Shown piece after piece: positions 1 to 8,792 of a stretch of DNA of 64,000 nucleotides. The DNA is from Clostridium fessum (GTDB lineage Bacteria > Bacillota > Clostridia > Lachnospirales > Lachnospiraceae), in contig NZ_PYLO01000006.1 in the NCBI RefSeq assembly GCF_003024715.1, positions 99,395-163,394 on the forward strand, in the 5' to 3' direction. The position numbers and the translations under genes were made by a program. The notes beneath the pieces were generated by a model. That model ran no database searches. It had not been told where the DNA came from and was given only the letters and a program-made list of their open reading frames with translations. Every line of letters begins with the position of its first letter. Position 1 is the stretch's first letter.

Positions 1-2704
1 CAAGCATGGAGTTCATACTGATCGGGCAGTCCGCCAGAAACAGGAATCCAAAGGAACCGATCAAACTGAACGGGATCGTTGCCATAACCATCAGGGAGAA
101 TTTCGGGGACTCAAACTGGATCGCCATGACAATGAAAATCAGAAAGATCGCTGTGACAAGCGCCATTCCCAACGCGGAAAGCTCCTCGCCCATCGACTCA
201 TCCAGGCTATTGGTCGCCATCTCAACGCCGTACGGGAATTCCCAGTTCTGCACGAAGCTCTTGACATCTTTTTCAGCCGTCTTCTTATAATCTGCCTGTG
301 CCTGCATCGTGATCGATACCTGGTACTGTTTCTCTTTTCGTGAAATCTCCTGTGGGCTATCCTGGTAGTAGATCTCTGCCAGATCCTCCAGCGGAAGCGT
401 ATTACCCGTCGCCGTCGTGATCATCATGCCCTGCAGTTTCGCGATGGAATCGTAGCGATCCGGCGCAAATTCTACCTTCACGTCCTGATCATTGCCGTTG
501 ACGGAGATCGTCGCCGCTTTCACACCGCTTAAATTACTGTATACCATCGAACCGATGCTGGCCGGGGTCAGTCCCTCTGCCTCTGCCTTAACCGGATCCA
601 CATTTACCTTGATAACCGGCGCCGCATTCTCAACAGAAGAATGTACCTGCATAACATCCTCGCGCTTGCGAAGCTCAGTTACCAGATCATCCGCTGCCTT
701 CTTTAGGGTGTCGTAATCGGTACTCTGCAGATCCACCTCAATTGAATCACCGCTGCTCATGCTGCTGCTCATACTGCTGCTGCCCTGTTCCAAGGTAATG
801 GTCGCATCAACGTAGTTCTGTGTCGCATATCTCCACTTCTCGATAACCTCGTCCGTGGAAAGTTTTCTCTTATCTTTTAAGTAGGCATTCAGCGTCACAT
901 CACTTCCGGAAGTCATGCTGACACCACTGTTTCCATATGTCATCAGGTAATGATCCACATCCTCGTCTGTCTCTACCATATTTTCCAGATCGAGCACAGT
1001 GTCACGGATCGCCGATACCGAATAACCCGGTTTCGTCTTGATCGTCATCGTGACGATACCTTCATCGATCGAAGACATCAGCTCCAGGTTCAGTCTGGAC
1101 GCCATGAGGATGGACAGGACAACCAGCACTGCAGTCGTTCCGAATACAAGCGCATAGCGCTTGATGACATGCGGCATATGCTTGCGATACCAGCCCTGGA
1201 TGCCTTTGATTATACGTCCTGCCGGCGCATGATCCTTCTCAACCGGATGCCAGAACATATAGCAGAGCGGCACGATGATGACTGCTGAGAATAAGGAAGC
1301 CGTCATACAGAAAATGATCGTGTACCCGAGCTGTGTAAAGAGCTGTCCAGACATACCATTTAACATCAGAAGCGGAATAAATACAACACAGGTTGTCAGC
1401 GTACCGCCGGTGATCGAGCCGATCATCGTGCGCGTACCTTCCAGCGCCGCATCATAGAAATCCAGTTTTTCCTTTGCCCGGAAACATCCGTCGAGGACGT
1501 TGATCGAGTTATCAACCATCATACCTACACCGAGAACGAGCGACGTCAGGGAAATAATATTCATTGAGAATCCCATCGCCGCCATACAAATGATCGCCAA
1601 TACAACGGAGATCGGAATGGACGTACCTACGATGACCGACGCACGCAAATCGCCATAGAATAAGAACAGAATGATCATGGACAGGATGATCGCCAGGATC
1701 AGGGTCTGGATTACGCTGCTTAAAGACTGTTTCAGCGTGTCACTGGCATCATCTACCACGGTGATTTTAAGACCCGGATACTGCTTTTCAATTTCCTGCA
1801 CCTTCTTGGTTACCTGGTTGGAAACCTCGATCGCGGTGGAACTCTGCTGTTTTTTGATTCCCAGGGAGATAACATCTTCGCCATTGTAACGTCCGATCGA
1901 GCTTGCATCCTCCAGCGCCTCATAGACATTTGCGATATCAGAAAGATGGATCGTCTCACCGTTTGCCAGCGGAAGTACGACATTTTTCAGACTTTCCGTG
2001 CTCTTAAATTCGTTGCCGACACTGACGTCGAGATCCTGTTTTCCAACCCGGACATCGCCCGCCGGGATCGTGAAATCGGCGGCACCGACTAACTGTGCAA
2101 CCGTATTCATATTCAGGTGGTACTGTGCCAGTTTTTCCGGAATCAGTTCCACGCGGGTGTAGCTATCCTGACCGCCGGCAATCGAAACCTCGCCGACCGA
2201 GCTTAATTTCTCAAACTCAGGAACAATTTTGTCATCTACATATGTATAAAGGTTCTGATCAGCGTCGCCGCTGACTGCCAGCGTAACCGTCGCCATCGAG
2301 TTGATATCCAGCTCCATGATATTCGGATCGTTGGCATCGTCCGGCAGATCGCTCTGAATGCCATCTATCGCCTTTTTCAGGTTAATGTATGCGGTATCCA
2401 TGTTGGTACCGTACTCATACTGGACAATGACGATCGATACATTTTCACGGGAAATGGACTGTACCTTATCGACCGAGTCCAATGATGTGATCGCATCTTC
2501 TTCTTTCTTGGTAACCAGATCGGTTACGTCCTCCGGGCTGGCTCCCGGATACACCGTAGCGATGATTAACATCGGCATCTCCATCTCTGGCGTCAGTTCC
2601 AGCTTCATGCCCATGACGGACTGAAGGCCGAAGTACGCGATGGTAATCAGACAGAGAATGATGGTAACCGGACGCCGCAGTGCGAGTTTTGTCAGTCGAA
2701 TCAT
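1..2704 (-). CDS. RND-family multidrug efflux permease (AcrB/MMPL type), 3' end outside window
   Basis: Inner-membrane drug/proton antiporter subunit. The frame stays open for about 901 codons from the ATG at 2704 to the window edge, so the C-terminus (roughly the last 150 residues) is missing. The N-terminus reads MIRLTKLALRRPVTI followed by a hydrophobic helix and the first porter segment (YPGASPEDV, then KKEEDAI), which is typical of RND pumps. Near the edge IPFSLIG is recognisable as a late transmembrane segment. The start overlaps the stop of the adaptor gene (ATGA), so the two are translationally coupled. The substrate cannot be inferred. Gram-positive RND pumps of this kind work without an outer-membrane channel. 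Confidence 0.93.
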   Translation of the reverse strand, partial: MIRLTKLALRRPVTIILCLITIAYFGLQSVMGMKLELTPEMEMPMLIIATVYPGASPEDVTDLVTKKEEDAITSLDSVDKVQSISRENVSIVIVQYEYGTNMDTAYINLKKAIDGIQSDLPDDANDPNIMELDINSMATVTLAVSGDADQNLYTYVDDKIVPEFEKLSSVGEVSIAGGQDSYTRVELIPEKLAQYHLNMNTVAQLVGAADFTIPAGDVRVGKQDLDVSVGNEFKSTESLKNVVLPLANGETIHLSDIANVYEALEDASSIGRYNGEDVISLGIKKQQSSTAIEVSNQVTKKVQEIEKQYPGLKITVVDDASDTLKQSLSSVIQTLILAIILSMIILFLFYGDLRASVIVGTSIPISVVLAIICMAAMGFSMNIISLTSLVLGVGMMVDNSINVLDGCFRAKEKLDFYDAALEGTRTMIGSITGGTLTTCVVFIPLLMLNGMSGQLFTQLGYTIIFCMTASLFSAVIIVPLCYMFWHPVEKDHAPAGRIIKGIQGWYRKHMPHVIKRYALVFGTTAVLVVLSILMASRLNLELMSSIDEGIVTMTIKTKPGYSVSAIRDTVLDLENMVETDEDVDHYLMTYGNSGVSMTSGSDVTLNAYLKDKRKLSTDEVIEKWRYATQNYVDATITLEQGSSSMSSSMSSGDSIEVDLQSTDYDTLKKAADDLVTELRKREDVMQVHSSVENAAPVIKVNVDPVKAEAEGLTPASIGSMVYSNLSGVKAATISVNGNDQDVKVEFAPDRYDSIAKLQGMMITTATGNTLPLEDLAEIYYQDSPQEISRKEKQYQVSITMQAQADYKKTAEKDVKSFVQNWEFPYGVEMATNSLDESMGEELSALGMALVTAIFLIFIVMAIQFESPKFSLMVMATIPFSLIGSFGFLFLADCPISMNSML

Positions 2705-3822
2705 TCTTTGTCACCTGCCTCTGTCGTCTCCGCTGCTGTCTCATTGTTTCCGTCTGTCTGCGCGCCATCGGTATCCTGTGCTAACAGGACTTCTCCCTGA
2801 TCCACCAGCTCGTTGCTCCAGCTCACGATGACCTGGCTGTCACTCGTCAGACCCGATTTTACTTCCATATTTTCATCGTCATAGATACCTGCTTCGATCT
2901 CGGTCTTCTCCGCTTTTCCATCCTCATAGAGATATACAAACGGGGCACCGTTGTCATAGCTGACTGCATCGACCGGAACGGTCAGCACCTGGCTGACATG
3001 GTCCATGATAACCGTCATTTTTACGCGAGAACCATTCGTAAGACCTGCTGCATCCGGCACCATCGCACGCGCGTCATAAAGGCCGCTGCTCTCGTTGACC
3101 ATAGATCCGATTTCGGTTACAGTACCGGTGTAATCCGCACCATTTTTCTCCAGCGTCACGCTGTCGCCCAACTCCATCGTCTGGTGGATCTTCTCGGTGA
3201 TGCCGAATTTAACCTGTAACTGGCTGGCACCGGAGATCGTGCAGATCTCGCCTGCCGGAGATACATGATCATGCGGCTCGACGCTCCGGGACTCGATCAC
3301 ACCGTCGATCGGCGCCGTCACGGTCGTGTATTTCACCTGCAGATCGTACTGGTTCTTCGCAGATTCATAGGAAATCTTCGCATTCTGTGCGCTGTTTTGT
3401 GCCTGCTCCATCGCCTCCTGGGAGACAAAACCATCAGCAAAGAGCGCCTGGGTACGGCTTAAATTGCTGTCCGCATTCTTTAAGGCAACGGAAGCCGCAT
3501 CCACCTGTAGCTTTAACGCTGTCAACGCGTCGGAATCGATCTTGCACAGCGCCTGCCCTGCCTGGACCGTATCACCCGCCTGGAAGTAAACCTCCAGCAC
3601 CTCGCCGCTCATCTTCGGCATGACGCTCGCGCGGGACTGCGGCTCTACCAGTCCGGTCAGATCCGTGTACAAGCTGATGTCCTGACGAACCGGATTTTCT
3701 ACTCTTACGGTTGGACGGGATTCATATTCCACCGCCGTATTCTTATGACCGCATCGGGACAAAACGACAGCGCCAACAACTACAATCGCAGCCAGCGCCA
3801 GAATCTTTCCTCTTTTTTTCAT
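2701..3822 (-). CDS. RND efflux periplasmic-adaptor (HlyD/AcrA family) protein
   Basis: Membrane-fusion subunit partnering the downstream RND permease. After MKKRGKILALAA comes a single N-terminal hydrophobic segment. A lipoyl-type half (GEVLEVYFQAGDTVQAGQ), a short coiled coil (about residues 90-160), the second lipoyl half (TVTAPIDGVIES) and a beta-barrel follow, and the tail is acidic and Thr-rich. I chose the ATG at 3822 over the in-frame ATG at 3834 because GGAGG lies 5 nt upstream of 3822; the longer start would place that site inside the gene. Length 373 aa is normal for the family. A Cys near residue 24 could be a lipid site, but the lipobox is poor. Confidence 0.93.
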   Translation of the reverse strand: MKKRGKILALAAIVVVGAVVLSRCGHKNTAVEYESRPTVRVENPVRQDISLYTDLTGLVEPQSRASVMPKMSGEVLEVYFQAGDTVQAGQALCKIDSDALTALKLQVDAASVALKNADSNLSRTQALFADGFVSQEAMEQAQNSAQNAKISYESAKNQYDLQVKYTTVTAPIDGVIESRSVEPHDHVSPAGEICTISGASQLQVKFGITEKIHQTMELGDSVTLEKNGADYTGTVTEIGSMVNESSGLYDARAMVPDAAGLTNGSRVKMTVIMDHVSQVLTVPVDAVSYDNGAPFVYLYEDGKAEKTEIEAGIYDDENMEVKSGLTSDSQVIVSWSNELVDQGEVLLAQDTDGAQTDGNNETAAETTEAGDKE

Positions 3823-4182
3823 AATTTCCTCCATCTATGCTTGTTCTTGGTAAAAATTTTTCTCAGTCTATATTTTACTCATCTCGTATACACTTTGCCA
3901 CTCCCAAGTTCGGACAGGTGTGTACACAAATTCGCCAAAATGTATCTATCCATGTTCATCTTTTTTTCATGGCACCCGAATTCTCCTGCCGCTGACCGTT
4001 TTTTCCGGGTACATGACAGCAAAAACGCAGAAAAAACCAACCAAATACCGCTGATTCCTCCTGCGTTTCCTTGTTCCATTTTCTAATTGATAATAATTCG
4101 TAACTGTTCAGTACCTTCACAGTCACGCGCAGACCTACTGAACAGTTACAATAATTCTCAAAACTGCCGGAAACCTGCTTTC
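3823..4182 (-). promoter_or_regulatory. Efflux operon control region with palindromic operator candidate
   Basis: This 360 bp gap separates the TetR gene from the pump genes. It holds the perfect 10 bp palindrome TGTGTACACA at 3919-3928, about 95 bp upstream of the adaptor start, with a TAAAAT-like -10 about 40 bp further downstream. That is a reasonable place for TetR-type repression, but binding is inferred only. The gap also contains the small inverted-repeat element at 4100-4149. I see no gene in it. Confidence 0.4.
4100..4149. mobile_element. MITE, type A, 50 bp deletion derivative
   Basis: Perfect 14 bp terminal inverted repeats, GTAACTGTTCAGTA (4100-4113) and its reverse complement (4136-4149). 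The element is flanked on both sides by the 8 bp direct repeat AATAATTC (4092-4099 and 4150-4157), the signature of a target-site duplication. Both ends match the 133 bp copy at 51474-51606, and the two are joined at the tetranucleotide GCGC, so this copy looks like an internal deletion. It encodes nothing. It lies 26 bp beyond the TetR stop codon. Confidence 0.85.
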
Positions 4183-4734
4183 CTAACGGACCTGCATAGG
4201 GTCACGCCCGGTGCATTTGCGGATCACGCTCATGAACGTGGCGACGCGCTCCTTCACATCCGCCTCATCCTTAAACGGCGCGTCAAACGCAACTCCCATA
4301 ACCGAGAAAATGATGATCTGCACCGCCATCGCCGCCTCCGGCATCGTCAGGTTCTTAAACATACCAATCCGCTCCAGATGGTTATAAAAATACTGGTACA
4401 CCTTTTCTCCCATCTGACGGCGCAGCGCCATGAACTGTACCGACTCGGACAATGCCCTGATATGCTTCTGATTTTCCATGATATACATATACAGCTGTGT
4501 CAGCGCCTTCTCCGGATCTGGCTGGCTCATCGTCTCTTCCATGACGCGCTTCATCTCGCGTTCCATCCGGTATTCCATCAAATCATATATATCTTTAAAG
4601 TAATAATAAAATGTTTTTCTTGTGATCCGGCTCCGCTCGACCAGCGCCGTGACCGTGATCTTCTCGACCGGTCTTTCCGACTCCAGCTCGATATAAGCCT
4701 CTACAATCCGTTCCTTCGTATTTCCCTGCTGCAT
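4183..4734 (-). CDS. TetR/AcrR-family transcriptional regulator
   Basis: DNA-binding regulator, probably of the adjacent RND efflux genes, since it lies directly upstream on the same strand. The N-terminal helix-turn-helix (TALVERSRITRKTFYYYF, about residues 25-42) matches the TetR family, and the rest is the helical ligand-binding region. I placed the start at the ATG at 4734 (MQQGNTKERI), which has GGAGG 8 nt upstream; a longer frame to 4815 exists but has no ribosome site. Length 183 aa is ordinary. The ligand is unknown. Confidence 0.9.
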   Translation of the reverse strand: MQQGNTKERIVEAYIELESERPVEKITVTALVERSRITRKTFYYYFKDIYDLMEYRMEREMKRVMEETMSQPDPEKALTQLYMYIMENQKHIRALSESVQFMALRRQMGEKVYQYFYNHLERIGMFKNLTMPEAAMAVQIIIFSVMGVAFDAPFKDEADVKERVATFMSVIRKCTGRDPMQVR

Positions 4735-4831
4735 ACTCTTTTCCTCCGGCAAACCGTTGTTGTTTAAGTATAGTTTATAATTCAACAAACTGCAAGTATT
4801 GCCTGAAATTTCCATGTTCCTGCGATGAATC

Positions 4832-4964
4832 GTTACTGTTCACGCATGCGTGCCCAGTAACGGAATTTGCCGTGGCTTCGCATTCAAATACGGCAAATTC
4901 CTGCTGCCACCACGTTTTCTTACGGCACTTTCGGTTCCAAAAGTGCCTACCCGTGAACAGTAAC
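4832..4964. mobile_element. MITE, type B, 133 bp
   Basis: Terminal inverted repeats of 13 bp (GTTACTGTTCACG at 4832-4844 and CGTGAACAGTAAC at 4952-4964). Flanking 8 bp direct repeats GATGAATC lie at 4824-4831 and 4965-4972. Inside are two further hairpins, one with GGAATTTGCCGT arms and one with GGCACTTT/AAAAGTGCC arms. It has no open frame of note. It is nearly identical to the copy at 58802-58928 and shares length and a central segment with the type A copy at 51474. Confidence 0.88.
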
Positions 4965-4975
4965 GATGAATCCGC

Positions 4976-5015
4976 GTTACTGTTCACGCAAACGTGCTTA
5001 CTTGTGAACAGCAGC
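4976..5015. mobile_element. Decayed short MITE copy overlapping the antiporter stop codon
   Basis: The left 14 bases GTTACTGTTCACGC are identical to the end of the type B element. The right end, TGTGAACAGCAGC, matches the other terminal repeat at 10 of 13 positions. Only about 40 bp remain and I see no flanking direct repeat, so this is a decayed or internally deleted copy, or a chance half-match. Its right part encodes the last residues and the stop of the antiporter gene. Confidence 0.5.
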
Positions 5016-6677
5016 CGATACGGCCGGTCCGATTTCGTGTTTCACACGCCCTTCCACCTGCGGCAGTTTCTGCGAGTATACAACCACCCGGTCGCCTTCC
5101 AGTATCTGCGTACCGCCGTCTGGAATGATGATCTGGCTGCCCCGCTTTATCATCACAATGATCGTATTCTTATAGAAGCGCGCCTCCGCGATCTTCTTAC
5201 CACACCAGCGGTGATCTGGTGTCATCAAAATCTCTTTTAAAAGGATTCCCTGGCTGTCCGTAAAGCCCTCTGCACCCAAGACGACGGTATCCCCTTCCTG
5301 AATTACAGTCTGTCCTTTGGGCACAATCGTCTGCGCGCCGCGCCGGATCACTGTGATTAACATACCCGGAAGCATCTCGATCTCACAGATTTTACGGTTT
5401 TTCCACGGATGATTGTCCCCGATCGGAAGCTGCACGAACTGAATCTGCATATCGCCCGTATAGTCCGAGAACGTCCGCATGACATCGGTCGAGTTGTCGA
5501 TCATGTCACATTTTTCTGCCACCTTCGGAAGCAGCGAACCCTGAAAAATGATGGAAAATAAAACAACGCAGAACACAATGTGGAATATATCATATTTCAT
5601 ATATCCCTCACTGAGCGTCGCCATGATCGCAAATACGATTGATGCCGCACCGCGCAGACCCGCCCAGGAAATAACCAGATACTGCCCGATCGGCGGTTTC
5701 GACGGCGCGAGCAGCAAGCCAACCGCCGCCGGACGCGCCACAAATGTTAAAAACAATGCGATTGCGATCGACGGAAGCACGATCGACGGCATCTGCGAAG
5801 GAAACGCCAGAAGTCCCAGTAAGAAAAACAGAAGCATCTGCATCATACCGGTAAACGCATCAAAGAAGCCAACCAGCGCTTTCTGGTTCTTCAGCTCCTG
5901 ATTTCCGAGGATAATACCGGTCAAATACACACTTAAGTAGCCATTTCCGCCAATCTGGGATGCAAGCGCGTAGGAAATGATTGCCGCCGCAAAGACAAAG
6001 ATCGTGTCAAATCCCTCGCCATAAAAGGCATACCGCTTTAAAAGCCATGTCACCAGAAACGCGATCGCCGCGCCGGTCAAAAGCCCGAATGCGAGCTGGC
6101 GGATCAAAAGCAGAACCGCCGAACCGCCGCTCACACTCCCCGTCATCGCAGACAGCAGAATCACCGTCATCATGTACGCAAACGGGTCGTTGCTTCCGCT
6201 CTCTAACTCCAGCATGGATGCCGTGCCGTATTTGAGGTTCAGCTTGCGCGAACGCAGGATCGAGAACACGGATGCCGCATCGGTCGATCCAAGAACTGCG
6301 CCGAGAAGCATTCCTTCCATCAGTGCCATCTTAAGCACCAGATGACAGAACAGGCCGGTCAAAAGCGCCGTCAGCACTACACCCACCGAGGATAACAAAA
6401 TCGACCGCCCCGCGACCGGCTTCGCCTCACTCCAGCGCGTGCCGAACCCGCCGTAAAACATGATAAAAATCAGTGCCACCGAGCAGACCTGTTCCGCCAG
6501 TGCAAAATTGCCGAATGGAATCTTAAAAATACCGTCCGATCCAAACAGCATTCCCAGCATAATAAAAATAAACAACGTCGGCACCCCCAGCCGCCCCGAA
6601 AGACGGCTTCCCGCGATGCAGACAAGGATAATAATCGCTACGACCAGAAGCGCAAATGAAGTTGAAATATGTATCAT
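4998..6677 (-). CDS. Cation/proton antiporter, NhaP2/CvrA-like (K+/H+)
   Basis: Polytopic CPA1-family antiporter of 559 aa that exchanges cytoplasmic K+ (or Na+) for protons. About 12 hydrophobic segments occupy residues 1-390 and include the family motif around GSTDAASVFS (about residue 130) and ELESGSNDPFAYM. The C-terminal cytoplasmic part carries two TrkA-C-like regulatory repeats (about residues 405-480 and 490-550), as in NhaP2. An AAAGGA site abuts the ATG, closer than usual, but no better start is visible. The last codons (AAVHK) fall inside what looks like a decayed MITE end. Confidence 0.92.
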   Translation of the reverse strand: MIHISTSFALLVVAIIILVCIAGSRLSGRLGVPTLFIFIMLGMLFGSDGIFKIPFGNFALAEQVCSVALIFIMFYGGFGTRWSEAKPVAGRSILLSSVGVVLTALLTGLFCHLVLKMALMEGMLLGAVLGSTDAASVFSILRSRKLNLKYGTASMLELESGSNDPFAYMMTVILLSAMTGSVSGGSAVLLLIRQLAFGLLTGAAIAFLVTWLLKRYAFYGEGFDTIFVFAAAIISYALASQIGGNGYLSVYLTGIILGNQELKNQKALVGFFDAFTGMMQMLLFFLLGLLAFPSQMPSIVLPSIAIALFLTFVARPAAVGLLLAPSKPPIGQYLVISWAGLRGAASIVFAIMATLSEGYMKYDIFHIVFCVVLFSIIFQGSLLPKVAEKCDMIDNSTDVMRTFSDYTGDMQIQFVQLPIGDNHPWKNRKICEIEMLPGMLITVIRRGAQTIVPKGQTVIQEGDTVVLGAEGFTDSQGILLKEILMTPDHRWCGKKIAEARFYKNTIIVMIKRGSQIIIPDGGTQILEGDRVVVYSQKLPQVEGRVKHEIGPAVSAAVHK

Positions 6678-6778
6678 TCCTTTCTATGTTTAGTAGGTAT
6701 CATAAATGTGGTGTTTTTATAATGATACAATATCTCTATGCCTCTTTCGTGTTAAGATTCCATTAAAAAGAGGAAATC

Positions 6779-8059
6779 TTACAGCGACAGATCTCCCTTC
6801 GCCCGCGCCCTCCGGTCGCGGATCGACTGGATCACCGGCACCAGGAACATTGCGACGATACCGCCCGCAAATCCATTGTTATAGAGGTTCATGCCCCCAT
6901 ACACGATCCCGACATTGAGCGCCACCGACGCGTGCAGAAAACCGGCTAACACGCCGCATAAAATTCCAAACTCTCCGGCGATCGGCGCCAGCGTCGTGGA
7001 AAAGAGCAGCGCCAGAAGTGCCGACGGATTCGTGATATCCCACGCCCGGACGGTACTCGCAATGCAGACGCCCGCCATGATCGGGAAAATATTCCGCAAA
7101 TGTTTTCCAGTCGCACTGAATCCGACGATGGTAAAGATTCCGCCGATCGTCGGTCCATTTAGGTTTCCGCCGACTGCCAGCACAAAGAAGGTCGCAAACA
7201 GACCATTGAGTCCCATGTTGAGAAGCGTCACCGCACCGCCCAATTCCAGCAGGTAATCGGTACCGCCGATTCCCGTTGTCGCAAGGAGTTTTTCATAGCC
7301 TAAAAGCGTATCTTTTCCGCGCCACAGCACTGCCACCACCGACATGCCTGCAAACAGGACAAATAGCAGCCCTAAAAGCATCGCATCATTGCCGGAGGAC
7401 CAGATAAGACGCGCCTCCGTCTCAATTCCAAAGGACTTAAACGTGGAGACCAGGACCGTCGCAATGATACCAGAGGCAAATCCCACATTATAAAGGGAAT
7501 ATCCCTTATGGGCATAGTGGGAATGCGTCGCGAGCGGTGGAAGCACGAATCCGATACAGATTCCCACCAGAATCGTCACACAGAAGCGCTGCCAGAGCGG
7601 CAGCTCCACCACGTGCATCAGCTGTGTGATGATCGGAGACAGGCTCGTTCCGTAGATGCCGACATAAATATAGTTGGATAAGTGCATTTTATGATATTTT
7701 GCATAGAGAAATACACCCAGAAAAATCGCCCAGATATTCATCAGATTTTTTCCGAACAAAGAGAATCCAAACATCAGACAGCAGGATGTGATCGTATGCC
7801 CGTCCATCTCCATCCCAAGACTATAGACAAAGTAGATGCTGATAAGCGCCATCATCCCGGCATTGACAAACGCGGCTCCCATGCCGCCGACCGCAATATA
7901 ATCGGTGATCAGGAAATCCGGTTCCCTTATGATTTCATAGATACCAGTCACAATGGAGTCAAACGGCTGTATAATCAGCCCCACTGAAATGAAATAGATC
8001 GGAATCAGTGCCAGAAGAAAGAATTTCATCTCTCTGGACAGAGATTTCACTGTAGTCAT
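6779..8059 (-). CDS. DUF1576 family multi-pass membrane protein
   Basis: Conserved membrane protein of unknown function, 426 aa with about 12 hydrophobic segments. The two halves resemble each other: FGFSLFGKNLMNIW in the first half mirrors VGFSATGKHLRNIF in the second, which suggests an internal duplication as in many transporters. I chose the ATG at 8059 (MTTVKSLSRE), preceded by GAAAGGTG; a TTG 30 nt upstream is in frame but lies in the leader hairpin. It is transcribed from its own promoter and lies upstream of the antiporter gene. No substrate is proposed. Confidence 0.85.
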   Translation of the reverse strand: MTTVKSLSREMKFFLLALIPIYFISVGLIIQPFDSIVTGIYEIIREPDFLITDYIAVGGMGAAFVNAGMMALISIYFVYSLGMEMDGHTITSCCLMFGFSLFGKNLMNIWAIFLGVFLYAKYHKMHLSNYIYVGIYGTSLSPIITQLMHVVELPLWQRFCVTILVGICIGFVLPPLATHSHYAHKGYSLYNVGFASGIIATVLVSTFKSFGIETEARLIWSSGNDAMLLGLLFVLFAGMSVVAVLWRGKDTLLGYEKLLATTGIGGTDYLLELGGAVTLLNMGLNGLFATFFVLAVGGNLNGPTIGGIFTIVGFSATGKHLRNIFPIMAGVCIASTVRAWDITNPSALLALLFSTTLAPIAGEFGILCGVLAGFLHASVALNVGIVYGGMNLYNNGFAGGIVAMFLVPVIQSIRDRRARAKGDLSL

Positions 8060-8073
8060 ATACGCACACCTTT

Positions 8074-8115
8074 CAAAAAAGGGATGCAAAAAAGATTCCG
8101 CATCTTTGCACCCCC
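8074..8115 (-). terminator. Terminator-like hairpin in the DUF1576 leader
   Basis: On the minus strand a stem made of GGGGGTGCAAAGAT and ATCTTTTTTGCATCCC (G-U pairs allowed) is followed at once by six T residues and then by the ribosome site of the DUF1576 gene. It lies within about 75 nt of the predicted transcription start, so it could act as an attenuator. I recognise no known riboswitch in front of it. Confidence 0.45.
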
Positions 8116-8150
8116 GACTGTTAACATTCTATAAAAATGGTTACTATTCT

Positions 8151-8179
8151 ATTGTATTGGATTTTCAACTGTTTTGCAA
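8151..8179 (-). promoter_or_regulatory. Promoter for the DUF1576 gene
   Basis: The minus strand reads TTGCAA (8174-8179), a 17 bp spacer and TACAAT (8151-8156), a good match to the vegetative sigma factor consensus. It precedes the leader hairpin and the gene start at 8059. Confidence 0.65.
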
Positions 8180-8255
8180 CTGATTTTTTTCTCACTGTAA
8201 CCCGTTATGAAACCCGTCCGACAGAACCGGCTGCCCCCATTCTCATGTGAAATTG

Positions 8256-8792
8256 TTACTCTTCCTCCGGCGCACTTCCCAGCACATAACCGCGCTCTTC
8301 CAATATTTCGCGCAGCTCATCAACCACCGCCCCCAGCTCTTTACCTTCCTCGTCGATCGTGATGTCCGCGTATTTCTCAAAATACGAGATCCTCTCATGG
8401 TAGAGATCCAGAAGTGTCATGCCGTCTTTCAGCGCCACGCCGCGGTCCTTGACATCGCCGACGCGTTTTACCAGCTCGTCATAGGTGATTTTCAGATAGA
8501 CAACCAGTCCGATGGATTTTAAATGTTCCATCGCTTCCTTTCCGTAGATCACGCTGCCACCCGGTGCGATGACCGCCTGCTCGGCTTCCACCCCCGCGTT
8601 GACGCGGTTCTCCACATCGAGAAATCCGTCCAGTCCCTGTTCTTCGATGATCTCGCGCAGACGCTTACCTTCCTGTTCCTGAATCAGCAGATCCACATCT
8701 ATAAAGGAATAGCCCAGTCTCTTTGCTAAAAGCACTCCGACCGTGCTCTTTCCTGCGGACGGCATACCAATCAAGGTTACATTATTTTTCAT
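8256..8792 (-). CDS. aroK: Shikimate kinase
   Basis: ATP-dependent phosphorylation of shikimate to shikimate 3-phosphate, the fifth step of chorismate synthesis. The 178 aa protein has the P-loop GMPSAGKST (residues 9-17), the substrate-binding FIDVDLLI segment (Asp about 33) and the APGGSVI loop (about residues 76-82). The start at 8792 has GAGGTG 8 nt upstream and overlaps the stop of the flavin reductase-like gene (ATGA), which indicates coupling. Some Clostridia use such AroK-like proteins outside an aro operon, and no other aro gene is in this window. Confidence 0.88.
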   Translation of the reverse strand: MKNNVTLIGMPSAGKSTVGVLLAKRLGYSFIDVDLLIQEQEGKRLREIIEEQGLDGFLDVENRVNAGVEAEQAVIAPGGSVIYGKEAMEHLKSIGLVVYLKITYDELVKRVGDVKDRGVALKDGMTLLDLYHERISYFEKYADITIDEEGKELGAVVDELREILEERGYVLGSAPEEE

